From assembly GCA_025210345.1 (NCBI GenBank), contig JAOARX010000013.1:79135-143134 (forward strand): 64,000 nt of DNA. Direction: 5' to 3'. Shown piece after piece: positions 17,886 through 28,509 of this stretch. Both the position numbers and the translations under genes were made by a program. The notes beneath the pieces are model-generated. The model did no database searches, was not told the origin of the DNA, and worked only from the letters and a program-made list of their open reading frames with translations. The stretch comes from Pelagimonas sp. GTDB taxonomy: Bacteria; Pseudomonadota; Alphaproteobacteria; Rhodobacterales; Rhodobacteraceae. The stretch's first letter is position 1, and every line of letters begins with the position of its first letter.

Positions 17886-18031
17886 GGCTATTCTCCTCAT
17901 CCCCAGCGTGGCGCGAAGAATGCGACGTTGGCTGGCTGGTTTGCGACCTGTTTTTATGTCGTTTTCAATCGGCGGATAGGCGCAATGCGAGGCTCTGGAC
18001 AAGATCGCGACGCGGGCGTAGGCCTAGGTGC

Positions 18032-18757
18032 ATGGTCTTTCAAAGCGCAATCCCCTATGATGTCTCCCCTCGAAAACTACCGGGTATTCAACCGCTTGCC
18101 CTGCAAGACTGGTTGATGGTGGATGATGCCTATGGCGGGCAGATGGCGGTGCGCCGCGCGCTGTTGCAGACGCGCCGCCAGGACGTGCTGCGCCTGTCCG
18201 ACCCGGCCCGCCCGGCCGCGCGAGAGCTGTTGCAGCATGTGGCTGACCATCTGCCAAGGGGGTTTGTGCGTGACGCGAATCAGGTGACATGCCCCGACGG
18301 GGCGGTGATTTCGTGGAACGAAGAGGACCCTTTGGGAACATTGGGCCAGATCCTGCAAGAGGACTTTTGCATCCTCGAAAAGCCCCCCGGCACGGATGAG
18401 CACGTGTTGACCGGCGCGGTGCTTTGCTTTCCAGCAAGCTGGCGGCTGGAGGAAAAGCTCTTGCGCCCTCTGACCGAAATCCATGTGCCGGTCGCCGAGT
18501 ATACCGCTGATATCGCGCGGCGGGTGCAGCGGCTGTTTGACGGTGTCCAGGTGGGGCGCGGCCTGTGGCGGCACAACTGTTTGATCTATGACGACCCGGC
18601 CCTGTTCCAACCGCGTTCCGCGACCGATCCGCGAGCGCCCGTACCTTCCGAGCAGGGGAGGTATCTGCGCTCAGAGCGGCAGTCGATCCTGCGATTGCCC
18701 ACAAGCCGGGCCGTCATATTTTCGATCCACACCTTTGTGCTGGATCGTCAGACCTGA
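18032..18757 (+). CDS. DUF3445 protein, heme-dependent oxidative N-demethylase family
   Basis: 241 residues. The family signature is seen as GAVLCFPASWRLEEKLLRPLTEIHVPV, with a later RHNCLIYDD and, near the end, ERQSILRLPTSRAVIFSIHT. Characterised relatives are heme enzymes with a PAS-like fold that remove methyl groups from amines. It lies on the strand opposite dddP with 146 bases between. The start is taken as ATG 18032, although the RBS is weak. Its substrate here is unknown, perhaps a methylated amine. Confidence 0.75.
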   Translation: MVFQSAIPYDVSPRKLPGIQPLALQDWLMVDDAYGGQMAVRRALLQTRRQDVLRLSDPARPAARELLQHVADHLPRGFVRDANQVTCPDGAVISWNEEDPLGTLGQILQEDFCILEKPPGTDEHVLTGAVLCFPASWRLEEKLLRPLTEIHVPVAEYTADIARRVQRLFDGVQVGRGLWRHNCLIYDDPALFQPRSATDPRAPVPSEQGRYLRSERQSILRLPTSRAVIFSIHTFVLDRQT

Positions 18758-18819
18758 CCCCCAAGGCAGCTGGGGCGCAGGCCAAAGAACTGGCACCTCA
18801 TGGTCGCCAGCGCGTGTCG

Positions 18820-19533
18820 CTAGGATGCGAGCGGTGCGGTATCCAGGGCTTGGGCCTTGGCATTGGACCGGCCAAAGCGGGTAGAAAACAGCCGTGTGAC
18901 CGCGCTGCGCAATCCGGGTTGCGCGGCGGCGGGGGGCGCCGTCACCGCATCCGAAGATCGCGGGGCAGCCGGTCGCGCGGGCGGGTAGGCGCGGTTGCGT
19001 TTTCCCACTGCGGGGATTGCGTCAAAGTCGATCTCGACTTCGGTCAGGGGCTTGGGCGCCAGTCGCGAACGGGAATCATTGGCAATGTGATCCACATCGG
19101 GCGCGTCCTGCATGTGCTGCGGCAGCGCGCGGCGCGGCGAGACATAGCTGCGCAGACGAATGAAGTCTTCCACATCCAGCAAGACGTCGGGGGAATACCA
19201 CTCAAGAATGTCTGCAGTGGAATGTTCAAGCGACTTGAGCACCGTGTCAGACAACAGCTGAGCGGCCATTTCATCCTGGGCTTCGTCCGGGGTCTGGCCG
19301 CTGGTGGTGATCACCTCGATCAACATGCGCGGGCCAAAATCGCTTTCTTCTTCGGGGGTGACGCGAACGCCGAGTTCTTCGCCGAAAATCAGGTTCGGGC
19401 CATCTTGTTCGGGGAAAAAGCCGCGATACAGCGCGAGCATGGTGTCGCGTGCCGAAGCAATATAGGGCGCGCTGTCCATGTGTTGGCTGTCCGGCAATAT
19501 CAGGCCGGCATAGGGATATTCGATGCGTGTCAT
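18820..19533 (-). CDS. Hypothetical protein with disordered C-terminus
   Basis: 237 residues from ATG 19533 (MTRIEYPYAGLILPDSQ). There is no signal peptide or membrane helix. The N-terminal half looks structured, with many acidic residues; the last 80 residues are Ala/Pro/Arg-rich and probably disordered. I recognise no domain. The codon use is that of the host genes, so it is likely a real lineage-specific gene. Its stop faces the stop of the DUF3445 gene. Confidence 0.55.
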   Translation of the reverse strand: MTRIEYPYAGLILPDSQHMDSAPYIASARDTMLALYRGFFPEQDGPNLIFGEELGVRVTPEEESDFGPRMLIEVITTSGQTPDEAQDEMAAQLLSDTVLKSLEHSTADILEWYSPDVLLDVEDFIRLRSYVSPRRALPQHMQDAPDVDHIANDSRSRLAPKPLTEVEIDFDAIPAVGKRNRAYPPARPAAPRSSDAVTAPPAAAQPGLRSAVTRLFSTRFGRSNAKAQALDTAPLAS

Positions 19534-19692
19534 CCGGGCTCTCGTGGCAGTCAAAAGGTGTTGAGATCCTTTGTGACGGCCAACTGTGGAGGCTTTGCGG
19601 GCGAACTGGGGAGAAAAATAGGATTTTTCAAAAATTGTTGGGCGGGATTGTGGCAGCAGGGATCGCATAAGCCTCGAAAACCAATGGATAAA

Positions 19693-19719
19693 ACGAAAAA
19701 GAGGGCCATTCGGCCCCCT
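19693..19719 (-). terminator. Terminator after the lytic transglycosylase gene
   Basis: Read on the minus strand, the stem GGGCC-GAAT-GGCCC is followed by TCTTTTTC, 25-50 bases after the stop at 19744. Confidence 0.8.
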
Positions 19720-19743
19720 TGATCTCGCCCAATTTCAGGCCCA

Positions 19744-20544
19744 TTAGCCGTCGATCTTGGCCGCCGCCGCGGCAATCGCCTGTTGATAGACCGTGGCCGC
19801 GTTCCATTCGTTCAGGACGCGGAAATTATGCGTGCCCTGCCCATAGGGCTGCCCTTTTTTCCACCCTTTCTGGCGCAGGAAATTGGCGGTCGAGGCTAAT
19901 GCGTCCCACTGGTTGTAGAAATCCACACGCCCGTCGCCATTGCCATCGACACCGTATTTCATCGCGTTCCCGGGCAGGAACTGGGTATGGCCCAACTCGC
20001 CGTGGTAGGCGCCTCTTTGCTTGGGGCTCAGCATGCCGCGATCCACCATTTTCAGCGCCGCGATGGCATGGGGGCGGAACAGTTGCGGGCGACGGCAGTC
20101 ATAGGCCACCGTGGTGATCGAGTTGATCACGGGCTCCGAGCCCATCGTGCGTCCATATCCGGTTTCCATGCCATGAATGGACACGATGATCCCGGCGGGC
20201 ACGCCATAGCGTTTTTCGAGATTGGCATAGAAGGCGGGGTTCTTGGCGATGCGCTTTTTGGCGCCGCCCGCAAAGCTGGACAAAGATCCAAGACGAATCT
20301 TGATGAACCGATCAAGGCTGTATTTCACGCCTTTCTGGTTGCGATCCGCGTTGATGGTCTTTTGCGAATATTTCGCCGCCATCAGCGCGTCGATCCCACG
20401 CTGTTTGACACCGGCGGCTTTGGCCTCGGCGGCAAATTCCGCTTTCCAGGCGTTGAACCCTTTACTTGTGTTGCCGCAGCCAGCGGCATAGGCGGGGGCG
20501 GCGGTCAGGGCTGTCAGGCAAAGGGCTGTCAGGAAACGGCGCAT
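19744..20544 (-). CDS. Lytic murein transglycosylase (MltB-type, SLT_2 family)
   Basis: 266 residues from ATG 20544. A signal peptide (ending AYA before AGCG) precedes the lytic transglycosylase domain. The catalytic Glu is in HGMETGYGR, and the substrate groove shows ELGHTQFLPGNAMKYGVDGNGDGRVD and YNQWDALASTANFL. It cleaves peptidoglycan glycan strands in the periplasm with 1,6-anhydro product formation. The mature N-terminus begins AGC and is not a clear lipobox, so it may be soluble. It is divergent from the YiiX-like lipoprotein gene. Confidence 0.88.
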   Translation of the reverse strand: MRRFLTALCLTALTAAPAYAAGCGNTSKGFNAWKAEFAAEAKAAGVKQRGIDALMAAKYSQKTINADRNQKGVKYSLDRFIKIRLGSLSSFAGGAKKRIAKNPAFYANLEKRYGVPAGIIVSIHGMETGYGRTMGSEPVINSITTVAYDCRRPQLFRPHAIAALKMVDRGMLSPKQRGAYHGELGHTQFLPGNAMKYGVDGNGDGRVDFYNQWDALASTANFLRQKGWKKGQPYGQGTHNFRVLNEWNAATVYQQAIAAAAAKIDG

Positions 20545-20715
20545 GGAGCTCTCCGGTTTGGTGCAATAATGATGTGACGATAGCGGGAAACCGCCGTGGG
20601 GGCCAAGGGGGAATTCCTGACCTGCGCGGGCAGGGCGATACCCGGGATCCACCTATTGGGATGTGACGCAGTGTCTTGGTTGTTTGGACCGGGATTTTGG
20701 GCAAAGCTTGGGGCC

Positions 20716-21603
20716 ATGACGCCAAAGTTCAGATTGCCACCCGTGCGCATATTGTTCGCCGTTTTGACATTGCTGATGGGGGTGGGCGGGTGCACCGATT
20801 TTGCCCAAACCACCGGCCCCCAAAACACCGAGGTTCATGAGGTGGCGCAATCTTGTTGCCGCAGCGTGGAACGCTATCCCGATCCGATTATCTCGATTTT
20901 GGATCCCAAGGCCGAGAACGCCGCCGATAGGCCCTATGTCTTTAACCGCGAATACGTGCTGCGCGCGCCCTATCTGCAAGATCAACCCAGGGCCTGGGAG
21001 TATGTTCTGGATCACCTTCAGCCGTTTGACATATTGCTGACAAGCGACAAAAGCCAACTGGCCGGGCGGGTGGTCCCGGGATATTTCGGGCACTCTTTGA
21101 TGTACCTGGGGACCGAGGAACAGCTGAAACAGCGCGGCTTATGGGAACACGCGGCGCTGCGCCCGCACCATCCCAAGATCCGCGCGGGTCAGATCTTTTA
21201 CGAAGCCACGCCCCCCAAGGTTCGCTTTTCGGCTGTCGATATGGTCTTGGATGTGGATGCCGTTGCGGTTTTCCGCCCCCAGGTCGCGCCGTCAGAGCAA
21301 TCCGCCGCGCTCGCGCGTTTGATGACGCATTTTGATAGAAATTTTGATGCGCGGTTGGATCTTGGATCGTGTGAGAGCGTGTTTTGCGCCGAGCTGATCA
21401 ATCTGGCCTTGCCGGGTCTCAGGTTGCCGCAGACGCGCGCCTATGGGCGCCGGTTGATCGTGCCGGATTCGATTGCCACCCATGCGCTTGATCCGGAAAC
21501 CCCGCTGCGCTTTGTGGGCTTTGTTGCGGGGCTGCCGGGGCGGGTGGAATCCCTGTCGCAAGAGGCCCTGATCGCCACCATCGCGCGGTATTGGCCATCC
21601 TGA
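20716..21603 (+). CDS. YiiX/YebB-like permuted NlpC/P60 lipoprotein
   Basis: 295 residues from ATG 20716. The signal peptide ends in a lipobox (GVGGC), so it is probably an outer-membrane or periplasmic lipoprotein. The papain-like permuted NlpC/P60 (former DUF830) pattern is visible: PFDILLTSDKSQLAGRVVPGYFGHSLMYLG with the His, and later SCESVFCAELI with the catalytic Cys. Members are amidases or lipid-acting hydrolases. It is divergent from the transglycosylase gene, so a cell-envelope role is plausible. The substrate is unknown. Confidence 0.75.
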   Translation: MTPKFRLPPVRILFAVLTLLMGVGGCTDFAQTTGPQNTEVHEVAQSCCRSVERYPDPIISILDPKAENAADRPYVFNREYVLRAPYLQDQPRAWEYVLDHLQPFDILLTSDKSQLAGRVVPGYFGHSLMYLGTEEQLKQRGLWEHAALRPHHPKIRAGQIFYEATPPKVRFSAVDMVLDVDAVAVFRPQVAPSEQSAALARLMTHFDRNFDARLDLGSCESVFCAELINLALPGLRLPQTRAYGRRLIVPDSIATHALDPETPLRFVGFVAGLPGRVESLSQEALIATIARYWPS

Positions 21604-21623
21604 CCCCTGTGGACCTGCACACG

Positions 21624-22214
21624 CTAGCGGCGCGCGGCTTCGATTCGGTTCAGTTCAACCGAGAATTTTGATTGTTGGACCGACAAACAGTTCATGCTGC
21701 GGCACGCCGCCATCTTTTCTTCGATCTCGCGGGCCAGATCCGGCTGCCCCAGAGAATTTGCCTGAAAAATCAGCGTGCCGGACATGTTTTGGCGCACCAT
21801 GTCCACGGGGTTTTTGCCCTTGTTGCTTTCGATAAACGCCTTGGCGGCCTGACGTTGCTTTGGGGTGAGAGTGTCGTCGTTCAGCCTGTCTTCGGCATGC
21901 CGCACGGCCAGTTTCATCGCGATCCCCGCGCCGCCGTCGCCGCCGCCCAATAGCAGCCGTTCAACGCTCCAACGGCCATCGACTTCGTCTTCGGCGGCTT
22001 GCACCGCGGTCGAAACATACAGCTGTTCGCCGTTGATGATGACAAAGCTGCCGATCACCACCCCCGCGATAACAAAGGCAAAGGGCAGCAAAAGCGACAG
22101 CTTGCCCATGGGGGAGCGCGGGCGTTTTGGCGGCTCAGGTTGAGGGACGCTTTGAGCGGTGTCCGCATGGCGTTGCAGGCGGGCGATGCGGTCTTCGAAA
22201 CTGGATTTGCTCAT
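21624..22214 (-). CDS. Hypothetical single-pass membrane protein
   Basis: 196 residues. A charged, Pro-rich cytoplasmic start (about 35 residues) is followed by one hydrophobic helix (residues about 38-62, LSLLLPFAFVIAGVVIGSFVI) and a mostly helical periplasmic part with two Cys near the end (AACRSMNCLS). I recognise no domain. It lies downstream of glnA on the other side of the glnA terminator region and is transcribed separately. Confidence 0.6.
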   Translation of the reverse strand: MSKSSFEDRIARLQRHADTAQSVPQPEPPKRPRSPMGKLSLLLPFAFVIAGVVIGSFVIINGEQLYVSTAVQAAEDEVDGRWSVERLLLGGGDGGAGIAMKLAVRHAEDRLNDDTLTPKQRQAAKAFIESNKGKNPVDMVRQNMSGTLIFQANSLGQPDLAREIEEKMAACRSMNCLSVQQSKFSVELNRIEAARR

Positions 22215-22291
22215 AATGCTTCCGTCATACCAATGCGTGTGCCGCCAGACTGGCCGGTGATTGTGGCAAGAATTCAGCCGGGGGAGGAAAC

Positions 22292-22317
22292 AAAAAGGGC
22301 GCCCCAGCGGGACGCCC
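22292..22317 (-). terminator. Terminator after glnA
   Basis: On the minus strand, the stem GGGCGTCCC-GCT-GGGGCGCCC (one mismatch) is followed by TTTTTG, directly after the glnA stop. Confidence 0.8.
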
Positions 22318-22342
22318 TGAATTTATCACGAAGCCAGGTGAC

Positions 22343-23749
22343 TTAGCAGCTGTAGTACATGCCGAACTCAACCGGGTGCGGCGTGTGTTCGTACAGCTCG
22401 ACTTCTTCCATCTTGAGGTCAATGTAACCTTCGATCTGGTCCTTGGTGAACACGTCGCCAGCCAGCAGGAAGTCGTGGTCCGCAGCCAGGCTGTCCAGCG
22501 CTTCGCGCAGGCTTCCGCAGACAGTCGGGATGTCGGCCAGCTCTTCGGCGGGCAGATCATACAGGTTCTTGTCCATGGCTTCGCCCGGATCGATCTTGTT
22601 CTTGATGCCGTCAAGGCCGGCCATCAGCAGGGCTGCAAACGCCAGGTAGGGGTTCGCCGCCGGATCGGGGAAGCGGGCCTCGACGCGCTTGGCCTTAGGT
22701 GATTCAGTCCACGGAATACGGACACAACCCGAACGGTTACGTGCCGAGTAAGCGCGCAGAACGGGGGCTTCGAAGCCGGGGATCAGACGCTTGTAGCTGT
22801 TGGTCGACGGATTGGTGAAGGCGTTCAGCGTTTTCGCGTGCTTCAGGATGCCACCGATGAAATACAGCGCTTCCTGCGACAGGTCGGCGTATTTGTCGCC
22901 TGCGAACAGGGGTTTGCCGTCTTTCCAGATCGACATGTTCACGTGCATCCCGGTGCCGTTGTCGCCATAGATCGGCTTGGGCATGAAGGTGGCGGTTTTG
23001 CCATAGGCGGCGGCCACGTTGTGGATGACGTATTTGTATTTCTGCAGCTCGTCGGCCTGTTTGGTGACGCTGTCAAAAATCAGGCCCAGCTCGTGCTGAC
23101 ACGACGCCACTTCGTGGTGGTGCTTGTCAACTTTCATGCCCAGACGCTTCATGGTCGACAGCATTTCCGAACGCAGATCCTGCGCGTCGTCGATCGGGTT
23201 GACCGGGAAATAGCCGCCCTTGACGCCCGGACGGTGGCCCGAGTTGCCCATTTCATATTCGGTGTCGGTGTTCCACGATCCGTCAACCGCGTCCACTTCG
23301 TAGGACACTTTGTTGATCGAGTTCGAGAAACGCACGTCGTCGAACAGGAAGAATTCCGCTTCGGGGCCCATGTAGGCCACGTCACCGATGCCCGATGCCT
23401 TCAGGTAGGCTTCGGCCTTTTGGGCGGTGCCGCGCGGGTCGCGCTCATAGGCTTCGCCGGTGTCCGGCTCAACGATCGAGCAGTGAACACAGATGGTTTT
23501 TTCCGCATAGAACGGGTCCATATAGGCGCTGTCGCAATCGGGCATCAGTTTCATGTCCGAGTTTTCAATCGACTTCCAGCCAGCGATGGAGGAGCCGTCG
23601 AACATGAAGCCTTCTTCGAGGAAGTCCTCGTCAACCAGGTCCACATCCACGGTCACGTGCTGAAGTTTGCCGCGGGTGTCGGTGAAGCGAATGTCGACGT
23701 ATGCGACCTCTTCTTCTTTGATCTTGGCGAGCAGATCTTGTGCGCTCAT
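22343..23749 (-). CDS. glnA: Glutamine synthetase type I
   Basis: 468 residues, the usual GlnA length. It shows the N-terminal [10 protein letters not shown] and [10 protein letters not shown], the metal/Glu site ([13 protein letters not shown]), the ATP-binding [17 protein letters not shown] and the adenylylation loop KNLYDLP with its Tyr. It joins ammonia to glutamate with ATP in the cytoplasm. It follows glnB by 88 bases in the classic alphaproteobacterial glnBA operon and is probably controlled by NtrC and by GlnE adenylylation. Confidence 0.98.
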   Translation of the reverse strand: MSAQDLLAKIKEEEVAYVDIRFTDTRGKLQHVTVDVDLVDEDFLEEGFMFDGSSIAGWKSIENSDMKLMPDCDSAYMDPFYAEKTICVHCSIVEPDTGEAYERDPRGTAQKAEAYLKASGIGDVAYMGPEAEFFLFDDVRFSNSINKVSYEVDAVDGSWNTDTEYEMGNSGHRPGVKGGYFPVNPIDDAQDLRSEMLSTMKRLGMKVDKHHHEVASCQHELGLIFDSVTKQADELQKYKYVIHNVAAAYGKTATFMPKPIYGDNGTGMHVNMSIWKDGKPLFAGDKYADLSQEALYFIGGILKHAKTLNAFTNPSTNSYKRLIPGFEAPVLRAYSARNRSGCVRIPWTESPKAKRVEARFPDPAANPYLAFAALLMAGLDGIKNKIDPGEAMDKNLYDLPAEELADIPTVCGSLREALDSLAADHDFLLAGDVFTKDQIEGYIDLKMEEVELYEHTPHPVEFGMYYSC

Positions 23750-23837
23750 CGTAGATTTCCTTCCTTCGGGTTTTCGGGTGTTTGTGCGGCCCCGGAACAG
23801 CCCCGGCGCCGGCGTATGATATTAGGTGTGTTTGATA

Positions 23838-26050
<2,213 letters not shown>

Positions 26051-26095
26051 ACCCTGGGCGTCAACCCCCGGGCGTAGGCGGGGGTCACATCCGGT

Positions 26096-26596
26096 TCAGA
26101 TCGCGACCAATTCCGGCTCAGAGGATGCGACCTCGAGCCCGTCCATGTAGAGAATCTGCGGGCTGTCAAAGATCAACTGAATCATCGGCTGGTCGGAAAC
26201 CCCGTCTTCCCTGATGAATTCTCCATCAATCAGGCGATGGGCCGGAACCAGCGCCTGTTTGGCGCCAAACAGCGCTTGCGCACGCCAGTCGCGCACAAGG
26301 ATTTGCTGATCAGCCGGCAGGCGCGTATCCGCCTCTGGGCGCGTGTGCCCCAGCGTGCCGGCCTTGATCACCAGCATGGGTACCTGCGCGGTAAAGCTGC
26401 GAATGTGTCTGACGCGGGCAACGCCGCTGTTGCGGGTGATGACGCGTGCACCGGGTAAAATGTCATAGGCGGGCAAAGCCCCGTCCAGTGTGAGAACAAC
26501 AGCGTCAGCTGTCATCGCATTGAGACCATTGCATGGCCCAACTTGGCGCGCGGAAAGGAGCGACCCATCAGCACGCCCGACCGTATTCGGTTTCAT
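26096..26596 (-). CDS. Hint-fold (Hedgehog/intein-like) protein, likely non-splicing
   Basis: 166 residues. The Hint pattern common in Rhodobacteraceae is seen: a start strand (VVLTLDGALPAYDILPGARV), then RVRHIRSFTAQ, the central LPADQQILVRDWRAQALFG and the late GVSDQPMIQLIFDSPQILYMDG. The first Cys or Ser needed for self-cleavage is absent; the strand begins ADAVVLT. It may be a structural or protein-display relative. It has no large extracellular partner domain. It lies 168 bases before the tRNA-Leu gene that holds the mobile element. Confidence 0.65.
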   Translation of the reverse strand: MKPNTVGRADGSLLSARQVGPCNGLNAMTADAVVLTLDGALPAYDILPGARVITRNSGVARVRHIRSFTAQVPMLVIKAGTLGHTRPEADTRLPADQQILVRDWRAQALFGAKQALVPAHRLIDGEFIREDGVSDQPMIQLIFDSPQILYMDGLEVASSEPELVAI

Positions 26597-26764
26597 GGCG
26601 TATCCTGTTAACCTGCCTTCAATTGTCGAAAAGACTAATGCATTTGCGATTCACTGTCGCGCGTTATGTTCGCCAAATACGTGGAAAAATTTCGGAAATT
26701 TTTGCTCGCACTCCTCAAGAACCTTTGCTAGACAGCAATTCCGGTGGACATGGCTCCATCGTGT

Positions 26765-26849
26765 GCGGATGTGGCGAAATTGGTAGACGCACCAGATTTA
26801 GGTTCTGGCGCCGCGAGGCGTGGGGGTTCAAGTCCCTCCATCCGCACCA
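26765..26849 (+). tRNA. tRNA-Leu(UAG), CCA encoded; integration target
   Basis: An 85-base class II tRNA. The acceptor GCGGATG pairs with CATCCGC, the anticodon stem CCAGA/TCTGG encloses TTTAGGT (anticodon TAG), there is a long variable arm (GCGCCGCGAGGCGT), and the T-loop is TTCAAGT. CCA is encoded at 26847-26849. From 26795 to the end it doubles as attL of the integrated element; the same 55 bases recur at 37652-37706. Confidence 0.96.
26795..26849 (+). repeat. attL core (tRNA-Leu 3' part)
   Basis: 55 bases identical to 37652-37706, beginning GATTTAGGTTCTGG (anticodon loop) and ending at the encoded CCA. The integrase gene is directly inside. Confidence 0.93.
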
Positions 26850-26910
26850 CTTTGAAATTTAAGGGAAAATACAGATTTCAACTCGTGATCTAACGGGGGT
26901 GGGAAATCGA

Positions 26911-26937
26911 GTTTCGCAAATAGTTTCGCACTTTCAC
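26911..26937 (+). other. Putative integrase arm-type sites, left
   Basis: GTTTCGCA at 26911-26918 and GTTTCGCACTTTCAC at 26923-26937, the latter continuing with similarity into CGTTTCC. The same 15-mer occurs in direct orientation at 37571-37585. Both lie about 70 bases from the att core, as arm sites of tyrosine integrases do. Confidence 0.6.
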
Positions 26938-27419
26938 GTTCCGTTTCCGTTCTGTTCGCGGCGCTTTTGCGCGCGCTTGGACGCTGATTTTTGGTTCGCT
27001 TGCGCCCGATATTTCTGAACCATGGACAGTGTTTTGTGGCCCGTGACCGCCTGGATATCTGCGTCACTGCATCCGGCTTCGGCTAGATGTTTGGCAGCGG
27101 TATAGCGCCACCCGTGAGGGACTAGGCGCCCCTTTCCCTCCTTGGCTCCGATTTTCTCCCTGACGTCTTCGACCGCCTTTTGAATTTGGCGTTTGCCGAT
27201 TGGTTGGCGCAGGTTGCGCGCAAAAATATGTTCGCCCCCTTGCGGCAGTGTGGCGAGGTAGGTCTGCAAGCGGGCAGGGCAATAGACCCAGATTTTCGCA
27301 CCGGTTTTATCCTGCACGACCGCCATGTATTCGCCGTCGAAGTCATCCCATTTCATTTTTGCGCAATCTCCGATGCGCTGACCAGTGCCGATGGCAAGTT
27401 CATATGCAGTGCGGGCCAT
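26934..27419 (-). CDS. int: Tyrosine integrase, catalytic domain only (5' truncated)
   Basis: 161 residues from ATG 27419. All catalytic residues are present: Arg15 (GTGQRIGD), Lys38 (QDKTGAK), His102 and Arg105 (PHGWRYTA), His128 (VTGHKT) and Tyr137 (MVQKYRAQ). The arm-binding and core-binding domains (about 150-200 residues in relatives) are missing. Upstream in this frame about 50 codons are open with no good start and no integrase likeness until just before MARTAYELAIG. The start overlaps the preceding gene by 20 bases. It may have lost activity, or act with a helper integrase. Confidence 0.8.
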   Translation of the reverse strand: MARTAYELAIGTGQRIGDCAKMKWDDFDGEYMAVVQDKTGAKIWVYCPARLQTYLATLPQGGEHIFARNLRQPIGKRQIQKAVEDVREKIGAKEGKGRLVPHGWRYTAAKHLAEAGCSDADIQAVTGHKTLSMVQKYRAQANQKSASKRAQKRREQNGNGT

Positions 27420-27657
27420 CGTGTTCTTGGTCCAGCGCGTCGCGGGGAATGGGTTTGAACGGCCACGGTTCGCCGCGCTTTGCGAGGGTCTCGGCCTGAT
27501 GGCGAAAGCCCAGCCAGGAGTGATCCGGGTTGCGGGTGATCCGGGTTGCGTCCAGGTGCAGCAGATCGCCGGTTTCTGGGTTCATCAGGCGCACCATGCT
27601 AGCGGCAAGGTTGATTTGATGGGCGCGTTTGCGGGTGTCGCGGACGGTGGCAAGCAT
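27400..27657 (-). CDS. Small element-encoded hypothetical protein
   Basis: 85 residues from ATG 27657, with AAGGA 7 bases upstream. It is basic and likely globular, with no motif I recognise (ends WPFKPIPRDALDQEHDGPHC). A 16-base tandem duplication (about 27521-27553) encodes its repeated ATRIT/TRNPD part. It is in the leftward operon, 10 bases after the membrane protein gene and overlapping the integrase fragment. Confidence 0.55.
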   Translation of the reverse strand: MLATVRDTRKRAHQINLAASMVRLMNPETGDLLHLDATRITRNPDHSWLGFRHQAETLAKRGEPWPFKPIPRDALDQEHDGPHCI

Positions 27658-27667
27658 GGGTTGTTCC

Positions 27668-27874
27668 TTAGATCGCTGCGTGTGTGAGGGGTTCGAGCAT
27701 TGCCCATGCGACACCACCGCAGCCGATTGCGATCAGGCTGAGCAGGGCAAAAAGCGCGGTGGCGGCCTGCAATTCGCGGGGTGCGAGGTCATGGAAAAGA
27801 GTGCGGATTTCGTTTGCGACCATTGCGGCAAGAAATGCGTTCAGAATCGCGATGGCGGTCAGGATGGCGATCAT
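27668..27874 (-). CDS. Small two-helix membrane protein
   Basis: 68 residues from ATG 27874, chosen because AGGAGGG lies 9 bases upstream and its ATGA overlaps the upstream gene's TGA. Two hydrophobic helices (MIAILTAIAILNAFLAAMVA and LFALLSLIAIGCGGVAWAML) flank a short polar loop. Its function is unknown; it could be a membrane-active early phage product. The overlap implies coupled translation with the 124-residue gene. Confidence 0.55.
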   Translation of the reverse strand: MIAILTAIAILNAFLAAMVANEIRTLFHDLAPRELQAATALFALLSLIAIGCGGVAWAMLEPLTHAAI

Positions 27875-28245
27875 CGGTTGCATCCCTCCTGGGGGTGGCC
27901 AAGGCGCTGACACAGGTTGTTGCGCGCGCGGATGGCCAGCAGCTCGGCAGGGCTGCGGCGCTGTGAGGGGAGCGGCGTGAGGGGTGGTTCGCCTTTCAGG
28001 ACGCGGCTTGCGGCCACGCACCAATTGTGGGGCACCATAAAGCGGTCGGGATCAAAGGCGAAAACGCCCAGCACCTGCACCTCGTAATAGGCGGGGCGGT
28101 ATTCGTTTTCTTCGGGGATGCCCCAAAGCCCGCCCTCGTCCAGCACGAGGCGCTGCAAGAGAGCCAGCCCCAATTCGGGCGGCACGGCGCGCAGCTGGTC
28201 GATGGTCTCTTGCAGCCGGGGATCGGGTGGGGATGTGTCGAACAT
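27871..28245 (-). CDS. Hypothetical protein, first gene of the leftward operon
   Basis: 124 residues with a strong RBS (AGGAGG, 8 bases before ATG). It is acidic in the first half (TIDQLRAVPPELGLALLQRL), with no membrane helix or known motif. It is the first gene after the paired GTACAT-N5-ATGTAC operators at 28339-28386, so it heads the repressor-controlled leftward operon that ends with the integrase. Confidence 0.6.
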   Translation of the reverse strand: MFDTSPPDPRLQETIDQLRAVPPELGLALLQRLVLDEGGLWGIPEENEYRPAYYEVQVLGVFAFDPDRFMVPHNWCVAASRVLKGEPPLTPLPSQRRSPAELLAIRARNNLCQRLGHPQEGCNR

Positions 28246-28338
28246 GGGTGCCTCCTGATTTCCACCGCGAGAAGGGCGCGGCCCCCATCAAGCGCGATCA
28301 GCCAAGGGCGTCTTCGGCGATTGATGGTGAATTGCGTA

Positions 28339-28386
28339 GTACATGAAAAATGTACATTCAAATATAAAAGTACATGAAATATGTAC
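28339..28386. promoter_or_regulatory. Paired phage operators O1 and O2 (leftward promoter)
   Basis: Two 17-base palindromes GTACAT-N5-ATGTAC at 28339-28355 (GAAAA centre) and 28370-28386 (GAAAT centre). Their starts are 31 bases apart, three helical turns. They lie in the AT-rich gap upstream of the leftward operon. The same palindrome occurs at 29603-29619 beside the repressor gene. Confidence 0.8.
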
Positions 28387-28427
28387 TCGCAATGGTAATT
28401 TTCGAGTCGGGAAGTAGCTGCGCAAAG

Positions 28428-28456
28428 AAAAAGCCCCGCTTTGGGCGGGGCTTTGA
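28428..28456. terminator. Bidirectional terminator
   Basis: A stem AAGCCCCGC (28431-28439) / GCGGGGCTT (28445-28453) with A-rich and T-rich flanks works in both directions. It ends the lipoprotein gene transcript and isolates it from the leftward operon promoter. Confidence 0.85.
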
Positions 28457-28509
28457 AGCCGATTGGTTGTTGGTGCCGATGAGCTGACGTTAGCTTTGAA
28501 CGGGATCTG

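Noticed and set aside
27400..27657. A 16-base tandem duplication (about 27521-27553) whose removal would put the 85-residue gene in frame with the integrase.
   Set aside because: The joined text between them does not resemble an integrase N-terminal region, while the present frame has natural-looking protein text and its own RBS.
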